A stretch of 64,000 bases of DNA from positions 137,554 to 201,553 of the forward strand of contig BCGQ01000002.1 in the NCBI GenBank assembly GCA_001599355.1. The letters run 5' to 3'. How positions within the stretch are numbered: position 1 is the first letter of the stretch; every line of letters begins with the position of its first letter. Below, piece by piece: positions 8,965 through 17,520 of the stretch. A program made the translations under genes and the position numbers. The notes under the pieces are model-generated. The model saw only the letters and a program-made list of their open reading frames with translations, did not search any database and had not been told where the DNA came from. Source of the DNA: Nakazawaea peltata. Lineage: Eukaryota > Ascomycota > Pichiomycetes > Alaninales > Pachysolenaceae.

Positions 8965-9984
8965 ATGATCGAACAACTTAGTTCTGCCGTTTCGGGATTC
9001 ACCAACGCTATTAACAGCAATGGTTTGGGTGCCAGCCATTTGCTTACCAATGTCTTCCAAGATTCTAATATTTTAGCCAACCTTGAGTTGCCTACAAATG
9101 GGACTACCGCTGCTAGTTTTAAGAGTATTTATGATCAGTTGCAACCAGTTGAGAGCTTGAACTTGATCGAGAAAATCTGGGCCAGTTATTACATTGGTAT
9201 GGGTAATGATATCTTTGCCACTGGGTTGTTATTTTTCTCACTTCATGAGTTTATGTATTTCGGAAGATCTTTACCTTGGTTCATCATCGACAGAATTCCT
9301 TACTTCCAAAAGTTCAAGATCCAAGAGACCAAACTTCCTTCAAACAAGGAACAATGGGAGTGTTTGAAGTCAGTTTTAACTTCGCATTTCCTCGTCGAAC
9401 TGTTCCCAATTTGGTTCTTCCATCCTTTATGTGAGCATATTGGTATTTCATACAGTGTCCCATTCCCAAGTTTGTGGACTATGTTCTATCAAATTTGTAT
9501 TTTCTTTGTATTGGAGGACGCTTGGCACTACTGGTTCCACAGAGGTTTACACCATGGTGTCTTCTACAAATATATTCACAAACAACATCATAGATATCTG
9601 GCTCCATTTGGATTGGCTGCCGAGTACCTGCACCCAGTCGAAGTTCTGTTGTTGGGTATGGGAACTGTTGGTATTCCAATTGTCTGGTGTTACTTCACTC
9701 GTAACTTGCATTTGTTCACCATCTGTATTTGGATCACTTTGAGATTATTCCAAGCCGTCGATGCTCACTCCGGTTACGAATTCCCTGTCTCTTTACACCA
9801 TTTCTTGCCATTCTGGGCTGGTCTGGACCACCATGATGAGCACCATCACCATTTCATCGGTAACTATGCTTCTTCTTTCAGATTCTGGGACTTTGTCTTG
9901 GACACCGAGGCTGGTGTCACTGGTAAATCCAGCAGAGAACTGAAGATGAAGAAGAAAGCCGAAAAGAAGGTCAAGGTTAACTAG
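8965..9984 (+). CDS. ERG25: C-4 methylsterol oxidase
   Basis: ER enzyme that oxidises the C-4 methyl groups of 4,4-dimethylzymosterol, acting with Erg26, Erg27 and Erg28 in ergosterol synthesis. 339 residues. All di-iron histidine clusters are visible: H188-x3-H192 (HYWFH), H205-x2-H208-H209 (HKQHH) and the third cluster D288-H-H-D-E-H-H-H-H, followed by [10 protein letters not shown]. Hydrophobic segments surround them. CTG codons at residues 146, 212, 222 and 287 fall where S. cerevisiae Erg25 has Ala (VEAIPIW, RYAAPFG, EYAHP, WAGAEHH). The C-terminus ends in a lysine-rich tail, like the ER-retention tail of the family. The upstream TCGTATA sites suggest Upc2-type control. Confidence 0.97.
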   Translation: MIEQLSSAVSGFTNAINSNGLGASHLLTNVFQDSNILANLELPTNGTTAASFKSIYDQLQPVESLNLIEKIWASYYIGMGNDIFATGLLFFSLHEFMYFGRSLPWFIIDRIPYFQKFKIQETKLPSNKEQWECLKSVLTSHFLVELFPIWFFHPLCEHIGISYSVPFPSLWTMFYQICIFFVLEDAWHYWFHRGLHHGVFYKYIHKQHHRYLAPFGLAAEYLHPVEVLLLGMGTVGIPIVWCYFTRNLHLFTICIWITLRLFQAVDAHSGYEFPVSLHHFLPFWAGLDHHDEHHHHFIGNYASSFRFWDFVLDTEAGVTGKSSRELKMKKKAEKKVKVN

Positions 9985-10095
9985 ACATCAAGCACATACA
10001 ACATATATCTATAACTAGAGATATCCCTTATATATTATTCTTAATTAATTCAAACTATAAATAGGTTTTAAAGCAACAAAAGTTTACGGTTTTAT

Positions 10096-11037
10096 TTACA
10101 AGTCTTTGACACGATATTCTTTAACATCGATGATCGGGTCGTTGGTATCTTCCTCTGGGGATGATGTCGATGAGGTGTTGATCAAGTACTTAAATCTCAA
10201 GGCACTGAGCTCCATGACTATATCGTAGAGGTTTGGGTCATTCCCGGAGTTACGTAAAGTCATAATTACCTTCAGTAATCTTTCACCAGAATGAATATCA
10301 TATAGAGATGATGTCACAATGAATATTAAATGTTCTCTCCCTGATTCTACTATCCATTGCTGTTCAATTGACTCGGATTCTTCCAGCAAACTGACTTGGT
10401 TGACATTGTGGAGGTTAAACAGAGACACCAAATTGTTCTTCTGTTCATTATCTTCTAAAAATATCCTGATCCTATTAGTTGCGAACTTACGGAAGTTGGA
10501 ACTTTCGAAGAACAAGTTGGTAGTTCTCAGGACATGAGATGGGACATGATACTTCAAAGTAGAGCCCTTCATTTTGGTCAAACTTTGGGCAAGACGGAAT
10601 TTTTGGGCATTAGCACGGACTCTGAATGTTATAAACCCAATTACTAACAACACAGGAAGAACTATGAACAATAATGGCAGGGCCACAAAGACGACAAATC
10701 CTGTGAAAAGAAGGGCACTGAAGGCTAGACTGATGAAGGGTGGGACACGGATTCTTCTTACTCTTGGGGAGTTAATAGTTCTTTCAAACCTTCTCCATTG
10801 GGATTTGAGGGGTCTGGAGGTATGGAAGTGTCTGAGCGGTAAGAAGTGACGCGATGGCGATGAGCAGAGCGATGGCAATGACGATGGTAATGGCGATGAC
10901 GACCTATTCACTTGGTGAAAACTTCTTGATATGATAGCCGAAAGTGGACTAAATGATGAAATATGAACATTTGAGACAAACCGAGGAGTCCTGGAATGCA
11001 CTCCCAAACTTGTTTTAGTGACAATTGATCTGAACAT
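10096..11037 (-). CDS. Probable mitochondrial inner-membrane protein, unidentified
   Basis: I do not recognise the family with confidence. The 313-residue product has a long Ser/Arg-rich, acid-poor N-terminus (about 90 residues) typical of a mitochondrial presequence. Next come basic residues (RRIRVPP) and a strongly hydrophobic block at about residues 98-140 that could form one or two membrane spans. The rest is a soluble domain of about 170 residues with an acidic tail. It is convergent with ERG25, with only about 110 bases between the stop codons. It might be one of the small MIOREX-type membrane proteins, but that is a guess. Confidence 0.6.
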   Translation of the reverse strand: MFRSIVTKTSLGVHSRTPRFVSNVHISSFSPLSAIISRSFHQVNRSSSPLPSSLPSLCSSPSRHFLPLRHFHTSRPLKSQWRRFERTINSPRVRRIRVPPFISLAFSALLFTGFVVFVALPLLFIVLPVLLVIGFITFRVRANAQKFRLAQSLTKMKGSTLKYHVPSHVLRTTNLFFESSNFRKFATNRIRIFLEDNEQKNNLVSLFNLHNVNQVSLLEESESIEQQWIVESGREHLIFIVTSSLYDIHSGERLLKVIMTLRNSGNDPNLYDIVMELSALRFKYLINTSSTSSPEEDTNDPIIDVKEYRVKDL

Positions 11038-11273
11038 AGTTGTTGTCCTCGATATGAAGCTGGGTTATTTGAGATTGGCTACTTTGTAAGGGATCAGGTG
11101 GGGCTGCGCAGGGCCTCGGACAGGATGGCGCAGAGATTTCGAATTGGCTCGAGAATTCACAGACAAGGTGGGAAAGGCGGAGAAGGCGGAGAAGTGGCGG
11201 AAACTTAAAACACCAGAGCAATTTACAAATAATACACTACCCTCCTACAGTATGTGCTATCTATAATGATCTA

Positions 11274-12275
11274 TTACAATCTAGGTAATTTATATGCAAA
11301 GGTTAAGTAACTGGTATGACTCTTGATATCATTTTCATCCTTAGTGACATTCGTCCAACGGAAATTCTCATCTCCTTCCTTAACTCTGGTACCCTTTCCA
11401 AAGGGATGACTAACCTTCAGCTGCTTCTCTAAAACTTTGCCCTCTTTTTGATCGGCGACACCTTGCAGCTTTCTTCTCTTGATCTCTCTCAATCTGTCTA
11501 ATACGTCATCAATATCTTTGACCATATCTTTTCTTGCCTCGTATTTTCTTCCGGCAACCTCGGTGGTTTCAATGCTGATCCAGCCGTTACTACTTAACAG
11601 ATCGATGGTCTTCAAAACTTGCTCGATACAAGGAGAGAAGCAACAGATCCCAACACGACGAGAGTCTGATATCACAGAATCAAGATGTGGAATCAGTTCC
11701 CAAGGCAGTGGTAAATCTAAAAATACAGAATCAATGTTGGTTTCCGCCTTAGTTAACCCCTCGATATCAAATCCATCTTTACAAACATCTCTATGGGTGA
11801 TTTGAATATTGGTCAATTTGTGAGAGTCAAATTCCAGTTTCAGTTCCTCATATCTTGGCTCATGGAATTCATAACTGAAAACTTTACCGTTCAACCCAAC
11901 TGTTCTAACAAACGAATGACTGAAGGATCCACTTCCTGTTCCAGCCTCTGCCACTCTTGAGCCTGCTGTGATCCCTAATCTCTGTTGAATATAAGATGCA
12001 TCTGGTGTATAAACGATCTGTGTACGATGTGGTAATGAAATAGTCCATAACTCAGGTGTAGGATGTAACAAATGAATGAATCCATAACCCTTTGATGAGG
12101 CGATCTGAGATCCATATTTGACCCCGATCATATCGTTATGAAGAAATGCTCCATATCTTGTATTTAACATCTCATTTTTCGTGATTGTTATTGGCTTGAT
12201 ATTATCCCTGGAGATATATGCCAATACCAAATCTCCTTCCTCAATCACTTTCTTATAAGTATTGAACAATGACAT
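11274..12275 (-). CDS. TRM61: tRNA (adenine-58 N1)-methyltransferase catalytic subunit
   Basis: Catalytic subunit of the nuclear Trm6-Trm61 enzyme that makes m1A58 in tRNAs, including initiator tRNA. 333 residues. The SAM-binding motif is [11 protein letters not shown] at residues 110-120, preceded by [12 protein letters not shown]. The catalytic loop reads D187-L-P-A-P-W192 once the CTG at minus-strand codon 11706-11708 is read as Ala. A second CTG at 11694-11696 gives Ala194, also Ala in S. cerevisiae (PWDAIPH). The C-terminal HPFGKG...SHTSYLTFA also matches the family. It is divergent from PRE6, with about 300 bases between the starts. Confidence 0.96.
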   Translation of the reverse strand: MSLFNTYKKVIEEGDLVLAYISRDNIKPITITKNEMLNTRYGAFLHNDMIGVKYGSQIASSKGYGFIHLLHPTPELWTISLPHRTQIVYTPDASYIQQRLGITAGSRVAEAGTGSGSFSHSFVRTVGLNGKVFSYEFHEPRYEELKLEFDSHKLTNIQITHRDVCKDGFDIEGLTKAETNIDSVFLDLPLPWELIPHLDSVISDSRRVGICCFSPCIEQVLKTIDLLSSNGWISIETTEVAGRKYEARKDMVKDIDDVLDRLREIKRRKLQGVADQKEGKVLEKQLKVSHPFGKGTRVKEGDENFRWTNVTKDENDIKSHTSYLTFAYKLPRL

Positions 12276-12459
12276 GGTTATTCTAGCCCCTTCTCATCGG
12301 CGTCTAATTGAAGCGATGAGAAAAATTTTATATAAAATTTTTCAGCTGAGCTCTTCTCGAAAATGTGTAAAATGCTAAAGATGATCGAAGCCAATAAATC
12401 GTAAACAGCTCATTTATATTTCGTAATTAGCTGATCATGAAAAAGATCAACTCGTTCGT

Positions 12460-12469
12460 GAAGGCAAAA
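12460..12469 (+). promoter_or_regulatory. Rpn4/PACE-like proteasome element (GAAGGCAAAA)
   Basis: The ten-base string gaaggcaaaa begins 118 bases before the PRE6 ATG. It is the variant of the proteasome-associated control element (GGTGGCAAA) reported upstream of proteasome genes in Candida albicans, where Rpn4 binds it. Its position upstream of a proteasome gene supports the call; binding is inferred. Confidence 0.65.
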
Positions 12470-12577
12470 ATGAATTGAACATTTTGAGAGGTGTCTTTGG
12501 AAGTCAAAGAGTGTTCGAAAGAGGAATTGAACGTGAATCAAGGTTGAATTTTGAATTCTCAGAATCAATAAGTCAAT

Positions 12578-13477
12578 ATGAGTGGATACGATAGTGCTTT
12601 GTCCATTTTCAGGTATGTATTTCAAAGGCGGTATAGGGCGCCAAAATTTCGCCACTGTGAGGAGATTAAACTAACAAGCCAATAGTCCTGATGGATATGT
12701 TTTCCGTACGTAACCAATTGTTGAGATAGATGTGATGGATGATATACTAACTAGAGAATAGAGGTGGAATATGCTTCAGAAGCTGTCAAGAGAGGTACTT
12801 GTGCCGTAGGTGTTAAGGGAAAGAGCTGTGTCGTGTTGGGATGTGAGAGAAGAACCACTTTGAAATTACAAGACCCACGTATTACTCCATCCAAGATTAA
12901 CAAGATAGACAACCATGTTTTGTTGGCATTTGCCGGTTTGAATGCTGATGCTCGTATTTTGATCGATAAGGCCAGAGTGGAACTGCAATCTCACAAGTTG
13001 ACTTTGGAAGACCCTGTGACGATCGATTATTTGACCAAATATGTTGCTGGAGTGCAACAAAGATACACTCAAAGTGGAGGTGTTAGACCTTTTGGTATTG
13101 CTACTTTGATAGCAGGATTCGATGACAATGATAATGTACCAAAATTGTACTCTACTGAGCCTTCTGGTATATATAATTCTTGGAAGCTGAATGCCATTGG
13201 TAGATCTTCCAAGACTGTAAGGGAATTTTTGGAGAAGAACTATCAAAAGGAGGACTCTACCGAGCCTGTGGAATTGTCTGATGAGGATACTATCAAATTG
13301 GCTATCAAATCGTTATTGGAGGTTGTCCAGACCGGAGCTAAGAATATCGAGATCAGTGTCATGAAACCAAACAGGGTTATTGAGAGTTTATCCAATGACG
13401 AGATTAATGAGATTGTCAAGCAAATTGAACTTGAGAAGGAGGAGGAAGAAGCTCAGAAGAAAAAGAAGAAGAATTAG
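12578..13477 (+). CDS. PRE6: 20S proteasome subunit alpha-4, two introns
   Basis: Alpha-ring subunit of the 20S proteasome. The coding sequence is split. Exon 1 is 12578-12612, exon 2 is only 20 bases (12686-12705) and exon 3 is 12762-13477. Intron 1 (12613-12685, 73 bases) starts GTATGT, has branch site AACTAAC and ends TAG. Intron 2 (12706-12761, 56 bases) starts GTACGT, has TACTAAC and ends TAG. The joins give the conserved alpha-subunit N-terminus [15 protein letters not shown], then YVFQVEYASEA, 256 residues in all. CTG codons at residues 93 and 161 match Ala in S. cerevisiae Pre6 (VEAQS and the Ala of SWSAQT). The C-terminus is the usual Lys-rich tail. It is convergent with the next gene, with one base between the stop codons. 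Confidence 0.97.
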
Positions 13478-13478
13478 A

Positions 13479-15443
13479 TTACATTCTATATAACTTATCA
13501 CCACTATAAATACAATTCTGGCCGAAATTGGCTAGTATTTCTTTTGTTAATTCACCCACCGAGCCTGTAATGGTTTCTAAGTTGATTACTGTTCGATCAC
13601 TCGATTCACTTTTGTAGTTATGAAGTTCCATCAATGGGAGTAATGTTATTGCACATCTCTTGAATGGGATTTTGGCCTCGACTGAGTAGATAAGATCTGG
13701 GTTTGGATCATCGAATTTAAAGAGTTCAGAAGCTTGTCCGTTTTGGAATTCAAGTGAGATTGGTTCACCATCAATACTATCTTGGTTCAATGCTTTATAT
13801 GATTGGAAGATAGCAAGGTCGTATTTGTTAGATAATTGAACCCCCCGAGCTTCTACGTACAGAACGATGACTCGAGAGATAAATTTGAGGATCTCAAGTT
13901 CAACATCGAGGTCTGGTGAAACATTGATATTGAGATGGAATCTCAGTTGATTTGCGATTTGGAATATCCAAAGATTCTTAGCGAAATTTACTGTGAAATT
14001 ATGTTTAAGAGCTTCTGATAAGTTCGTGACTGAGTCTGGGATGTCGATTTCGGAGGGAGGTGTGAGGTGATGACCCTTGAATGCTGTCTGAATATCCCAT
14101 TGAGCAACTTTCAGGAAGTTAATTATGTAGCTAGGACTTATTTTAGAAAAATTATAGGTCATAATTTGTTCCAATGAAAGCTCAGAAACCAAAGGTATCT
14201 GTATAATTTTAAAAGACATTTGAGTGAGTCTTCTGTATTCCATAATTGGATCATCTACTAAGAAACCGATCAGTAAAATCTGTTCTAAGGGATCTAATTG
14301 AAATCCCCTGATGGAAATTTTGGAGTATTTGGATGACAATTGAGTTAACAGACGTTTGAGATTAGTTAAAAATGGATCATTGATTTTGTCAAGTGTCTTT
14401 TGATTATTGTAGTCCACTTGGAAGTCCTTTGTGACCTTCTTATTCAAGAAAGTGAACTTAGCTAGATAATTATTACCATTTAGAAGAAGAACATGATTAG
14501 GGGAAATATAACATAGGTCTGTTATCTCAAAGGGAGTGCCGATCTCACAGACTCCACTGGCTTTAGATCTCTGGCTGAGATCTATCATTTTCAATAGATT
14601 AGTAGATACGATACTAAGGATATGATAATTGAATTTTACTAATGAGACCCTTTTCCCTGAAGGTTCATTAACTACGATATTTGCACCCTCAGAATATTTG
14701 AGATGGGGTTTGGTATCGAAACTGAGCACAGTGACCGAATTATCTGCTAATGTTGCTGCAAGATAAGATATGCCATTCAAGCCGAAGGACCATTCCAATG
14801 ATACCACTTTCAAATTTGGATCGAAGCCGCCTGCAGCTGTAATTGGAATCGATTTATAAACAATTTCAATCTCATATGTCTTGGTAATTTTCAATATACA
14901 AACAGACCCATTGGCTAAACCGCACAGACAATAATTAGTGTCATTAAACTGGGTAACAGCAAAGCTATGAATTCTCAATTTCAAGAGATTTTCAAAGCTG
15001 ATTACCTTCTCGCCATTAATTCCTTGTAATTGAGCCAATTTACTATTCACATTATGAACAATTCTGTAGTCAGATTTGTCCATAGTAGAGCGCTGTAAAA
15101 TGAGAAGGTTTAAGTTGTTGGTGAGGACGAATAAAAGGTCATTTAACCAACGTAAATGAACAACCTCGGTGTCAGCAATGTTCGTACTGATAGCAATGTC
15201 CTCATTATACAGCACCAAGCTCCCCAAATAATTGGATAAAGATACCCCAACATTCAAAACACGACCTGTCATGAGATCAAGCAGGTGGAAAGTATGGCCT
15301 GAACGACTAACAATCAGTAAAGTACCATTATTTGAGTATTGTAAAGGAGATGGTTGATGAGAAATGGCGGCTCTCTCGAATGTGATCTCTTTCATGGTGA
15401 AATATTGTTCAATTGGGTCAATTGAATTAGATATAATTGACAT
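13479..15443 (-). CDS. WD-repeat protein, possible TFIIIC subunit (Tfc8-like)
   Basis: 654 residues. The first half shows weak beta-propeller repeats (for example PLQYSNNGTLLIVSRSGHTFHLLDL and LKVVSLEWSFGLNG). The second half is helical. The end, F-K-R-C-A-I-T-L-L-P-L near residue 595, followed by a second Cys region (GQNCIYSG), resembles the C-terminal zinc-binding segment of the TFIIIC 90-kDa/Tfc8 family (consensus RCalTllPL). If correct, it would help recruit TFIIIB and RNA polymerase III to tRNA genes. The expected preceding CxxC pair is not obvious, so the assignment is tentative. The 3' end abuts PRE6; the 5' end is divergent from DCD1. Confidence 0.5.
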   Translation of the reverse strand: MSIISNSIDPIEQYFTMKEITFERAAISHQPSPLQYSNNGTLLIVSRSGHTFHLLDLMTGRVLNVGVSLSNYLGSLVLYNEDIAISTNIADTEVVHLRWLNDLLFVLTNNLNLLILQRSTMDKSDYRIVHNVNSKLAQLQGINGEKVISFENLLKLRIHSFAVTQFNDTNYCLCGLANGSVCILKITKTYEIEIVYKSIPITAAGGFDPNLKVVSLEWSFGLNGISYLAATLADNSVTVLSFDTKPHLKYSEGANIVVNEPSGKRVSLVKFNYHILSIVSTNLLKMIDLSQRSKASGVCEIGTPFEITDLCYISPNHVLLLNGNNYLAKFTFLNKKVTKDFQVDYNNQKTLDKINDPFLTNLKRLLTQLSSKYSKISIRGFQLDPLEQILLIGFLVDDPIMEYRRLTQMSFKIIQIPLVSELSLEQIMTYNFSKISPSYIINFLKVAQWDIQTAFKGHHLTPPSEIDIPDSVTNLSEALKHNFTVNFAKNLWIFQIANQLRFHLNINVSPDLDVELEILKFISRVIVLYVEARGVQLSNKYDLAIFQSYKALNQDSIDGEPISLEFQNGQASELFKFDDPNPDLIYSVEAKIPFKRCAITLLPLMELHNYKSESSDRTVINLETITGSVGELTKEILANFGQNCIYSGDKLYRM

Positions 15444-15686
15444 GAACTACCATGAACTACTTAGGTTGTTTATATTCGTAGATTGCTGTCACGTAAAATC
15501 AATAAAATGCTAAACGAAGATAATTATTAAACTGCTACGCGTAGAATTAATAAAATGCTAACGATGATTATTTCCCTTTTCGGATATTAAACCGCGTCTT
15601 GACGATGCCTAGAAGAGGTAGAGCCAGAAGAGTCCAGCAAACCAGCAAGCCAGGAGAACCAGCAAGCCAGAGAAGCAAGTTTGAGT

Positions 15687-16601
15687 ATGTTCATCTGTAT
15701 CAGTGGGACCTTGAACAGCGGTAAATCCGAGATCCTGAAATATTTGTCTTATCAAGGCTTTATTAAAGTCTCCTATGTCAAAGGAGAGGCCAAAGAGAAG
15801 CCCAATGAGCTTCAATTCAGTGACTATGACGAGTTAATTGATCATGTAACGTTGAATTGGAGACAAAATTTCGTCATGACGAACTTAGATGACACAGAGT
15901 TCTTGGAGAAGGTCGAACTTCGCCCATTTTTCTTGCATATAACCGTTGATGCTCCCATCTTAGTAAGATACCAGCGGTATAAATTGAGAAATCCGCTGAA
16001 GAGTATTGGGATTGAAGAGTTTGTGGAGTTATCTGATGACACATCGTTCAAGAAGTTACTGCAGGTGATTCCTAGACTGGATCTTAAAATTATTAACGAT
16101 AAAAGAGACACAATTGAGTTGTACCAGCATTTGTCAAGCCTCGATCTCACTGATCCGACCAGACTTCGGCCTAGCTGGGACCATTATTTCATGGCATTAG
16201 CAGATTTGGCTTCTAAAAGATCGAATTGTATGAAGAGACGTGTAGGTTGTGTCATTGTCAAGGATAATCGTATTGTTTCAACCGGATATAATGGTACTCC
16301 TCGTAATTTGACCAATTGTAATGAGGGAGGATGTGAAAGATGTAATAAAAATTTGGTTACTAATTGTCTTTGTCTTCATCTGGAGGAGAATGCATTATTA
16401 GAGAGTGGACGTGAACGTGTGGGAGGGAATAGTGTATTATACTGTAATACTTGTCCATGTTTACAATGTACGATCAAGATTATTCAAACAGGAATATCTT
16501 GTGTGGTTTATAAGAACGAATATAAGTTCGATGTGCAATCTAAACAGTTGCTCGAACAAGCAGGCATTACAATAAGAAGGTTTCAACCTTTAAAAAACTA
16601 A
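15687..16601 (+). CDS. DCD1: Deoxycytidylate (dCMP) deaminase
   Basis: Converts dCMP to dUMP for thymidylate synthesis. I place the start at the ATG at 15687; the TTG two codons earlier is in frame but not needed. The 304-residue product has an N-terminal nucleotide-kinase-like segment with a P-loop-like GTLNSGKSE (residues 7-15), as in fungal Dcd1, then the zinc deaminase domain from about residue 160 (KRSNCMKRRVGCVIV). Zinc and catalytic residues are H231, E233, C258 and C261 (CPCLQC). The residue between H231 and E233 is encoded by CTG (16380-16382). Read as Ala it restores the invariant H-A-E motif; as Leu or Ser it would break it. Convergent with the next gene, 12 bases apart. Confidence 0.97.
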   Translation: MFICISGTLNSGKSEILKYLSYQGFIKVSYVKGEAKEKPNELQFSDYDELIDHVTLNWRQNFVMTNLDDTEFLEKVELRPFFLHITVDAPILVRYQRYKLRNPLKSIGIEEFVELSDDTSFKKLLQVIPRLDLKIINDKRDTIELYQHLSSLDLTDPTRLRPSWDHYFMALADLASKRSNCMKRRVGCVIVKDNRIVSTGYNGTPRNLTNCNEGGCERCNKNLVTNCLCLHLEENALLESGRERVGGNSVLYCNTCPCLQCTIKIIQTGISCVVYKNEYKFDVQSKQLLEQAGITIRRFQPLKN

Positions 16602-16613
16602 TAAACGGTTTAT

Positions 16614-17309
16614 TTAAGTCTCTTTGAAAATGTAAGGACCGTCTTTCTCTTTGACCTCGTTCTCGAACGATTCTACGAGGTTTCCCTCTGAGAAAAGACT
16701 CGATTTGACAACATCTCCAGGTACAATTGGACCTACACCCTTTGGAGTACCAGTTAAAATGATATCACCTTTCTCTAAAGTCATGATTGAGGACATAGTG
16801 GATAAGATGGTGTGAATTGGGAAGATCATCAAGTTGGTGTTGTCACTTTGCTTGACTTCTCCGTTGATCTCGAACTTCAAATCAACATTATAAGGATCAG
16901 CAATCTTATCCTTCGAAATATACTCGGAAATTGGCAAGAAAGTATCGAAACCTTTACCAATTGTCCATGGTAAACCCTTCTTTTTGGCCTCGTCTTGGAC
17001 GTTTCTGGCAGTTAAATCGATGGCTAAAGCGTACCCCAGGATACTATCGATGGCTTCTTTCTTTCCGAACAGATTTGGGTCTAAATTCTTCAATGTTTTG
17101 CCTAAAACGAAAGCCAACTCGACCTCATGATGTACAATGGTTCCCTTTGGGATCAAAATTGGACCCTGATTTGGGAGTAAAACCGAGGATGAAGGCTTCA
17201 AGAAGAAGAAGGGTTGGGCTGGTGGCATGTTGTTCAATTCTTTGATATGGGCCGCATAGTTACGACCGATACACAAGATCTTACCGGCTTGCTTGATAAA
17301 AGATGACAT
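16614..17309 (-). CDS. FMP41: Fumarylacetoacetate hydrolase-domain protein (acylpyruvase type)
   Basis: 231-residue single-domain member of the FAH family, closest in layout to S. cerevisiae Fmp41 (mitochondrial) and human FAHD1. Members hydrolyse acylpyruvates or decarboxylate oxaloacetate. Visible features are the start IGRNYAAHIKELN, the metal-binding glutamates of VHHEVELAFVLG (near residues 60-71), and D-L-T-A-R-N-V-Q-D (near residues 98-106). Further on are WTIGKGFD and the C-terminal DIILTGTPKGVGPIVPGD. The start at 17309 leaves little presequence, so mitochondrial import is uncertain. Confidence 0.9.
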   Translation of the reverse strand: MSSFIKQAGKILCIGRNYAAHIKELNNMPPAQPFFFLKPSSSVLLPNQGPILIPKGTIVHHEVELAFVLGKTLKNLDPNLFGKKEAIDSILGYALAIDLTARNVQDEAKKKGLPWTIGKGFDTFLPISEYISKDKIADPYNVDLKFEINGEVKQSDNTNLMIFPIHTILSTMSSIMTLEKGDIILTGTPKGVGPIVPGDVVKSSLFSEGNLVESFENEVKEKDGPYIFKET

Positions 17310-17520
17310 CTTTGTAGTGGTTGACCGTCAATCGGGATGATGACCAGGCCGATCGGGGGTCTTTTTGAGCTCGGAAGCGAGAAGGTTGGGGTCCGCGTAG
17401 CAGATTACGAATTGTGGAGGATGGAATTTTTCAGTTAGCAAAATACGAAAAATAAGGCTTCATAAGAAGAGCCTCGAGGAAGGAGGATTAGACGCCGATG
17501 AAGGGACAAGTATTGGGGTA

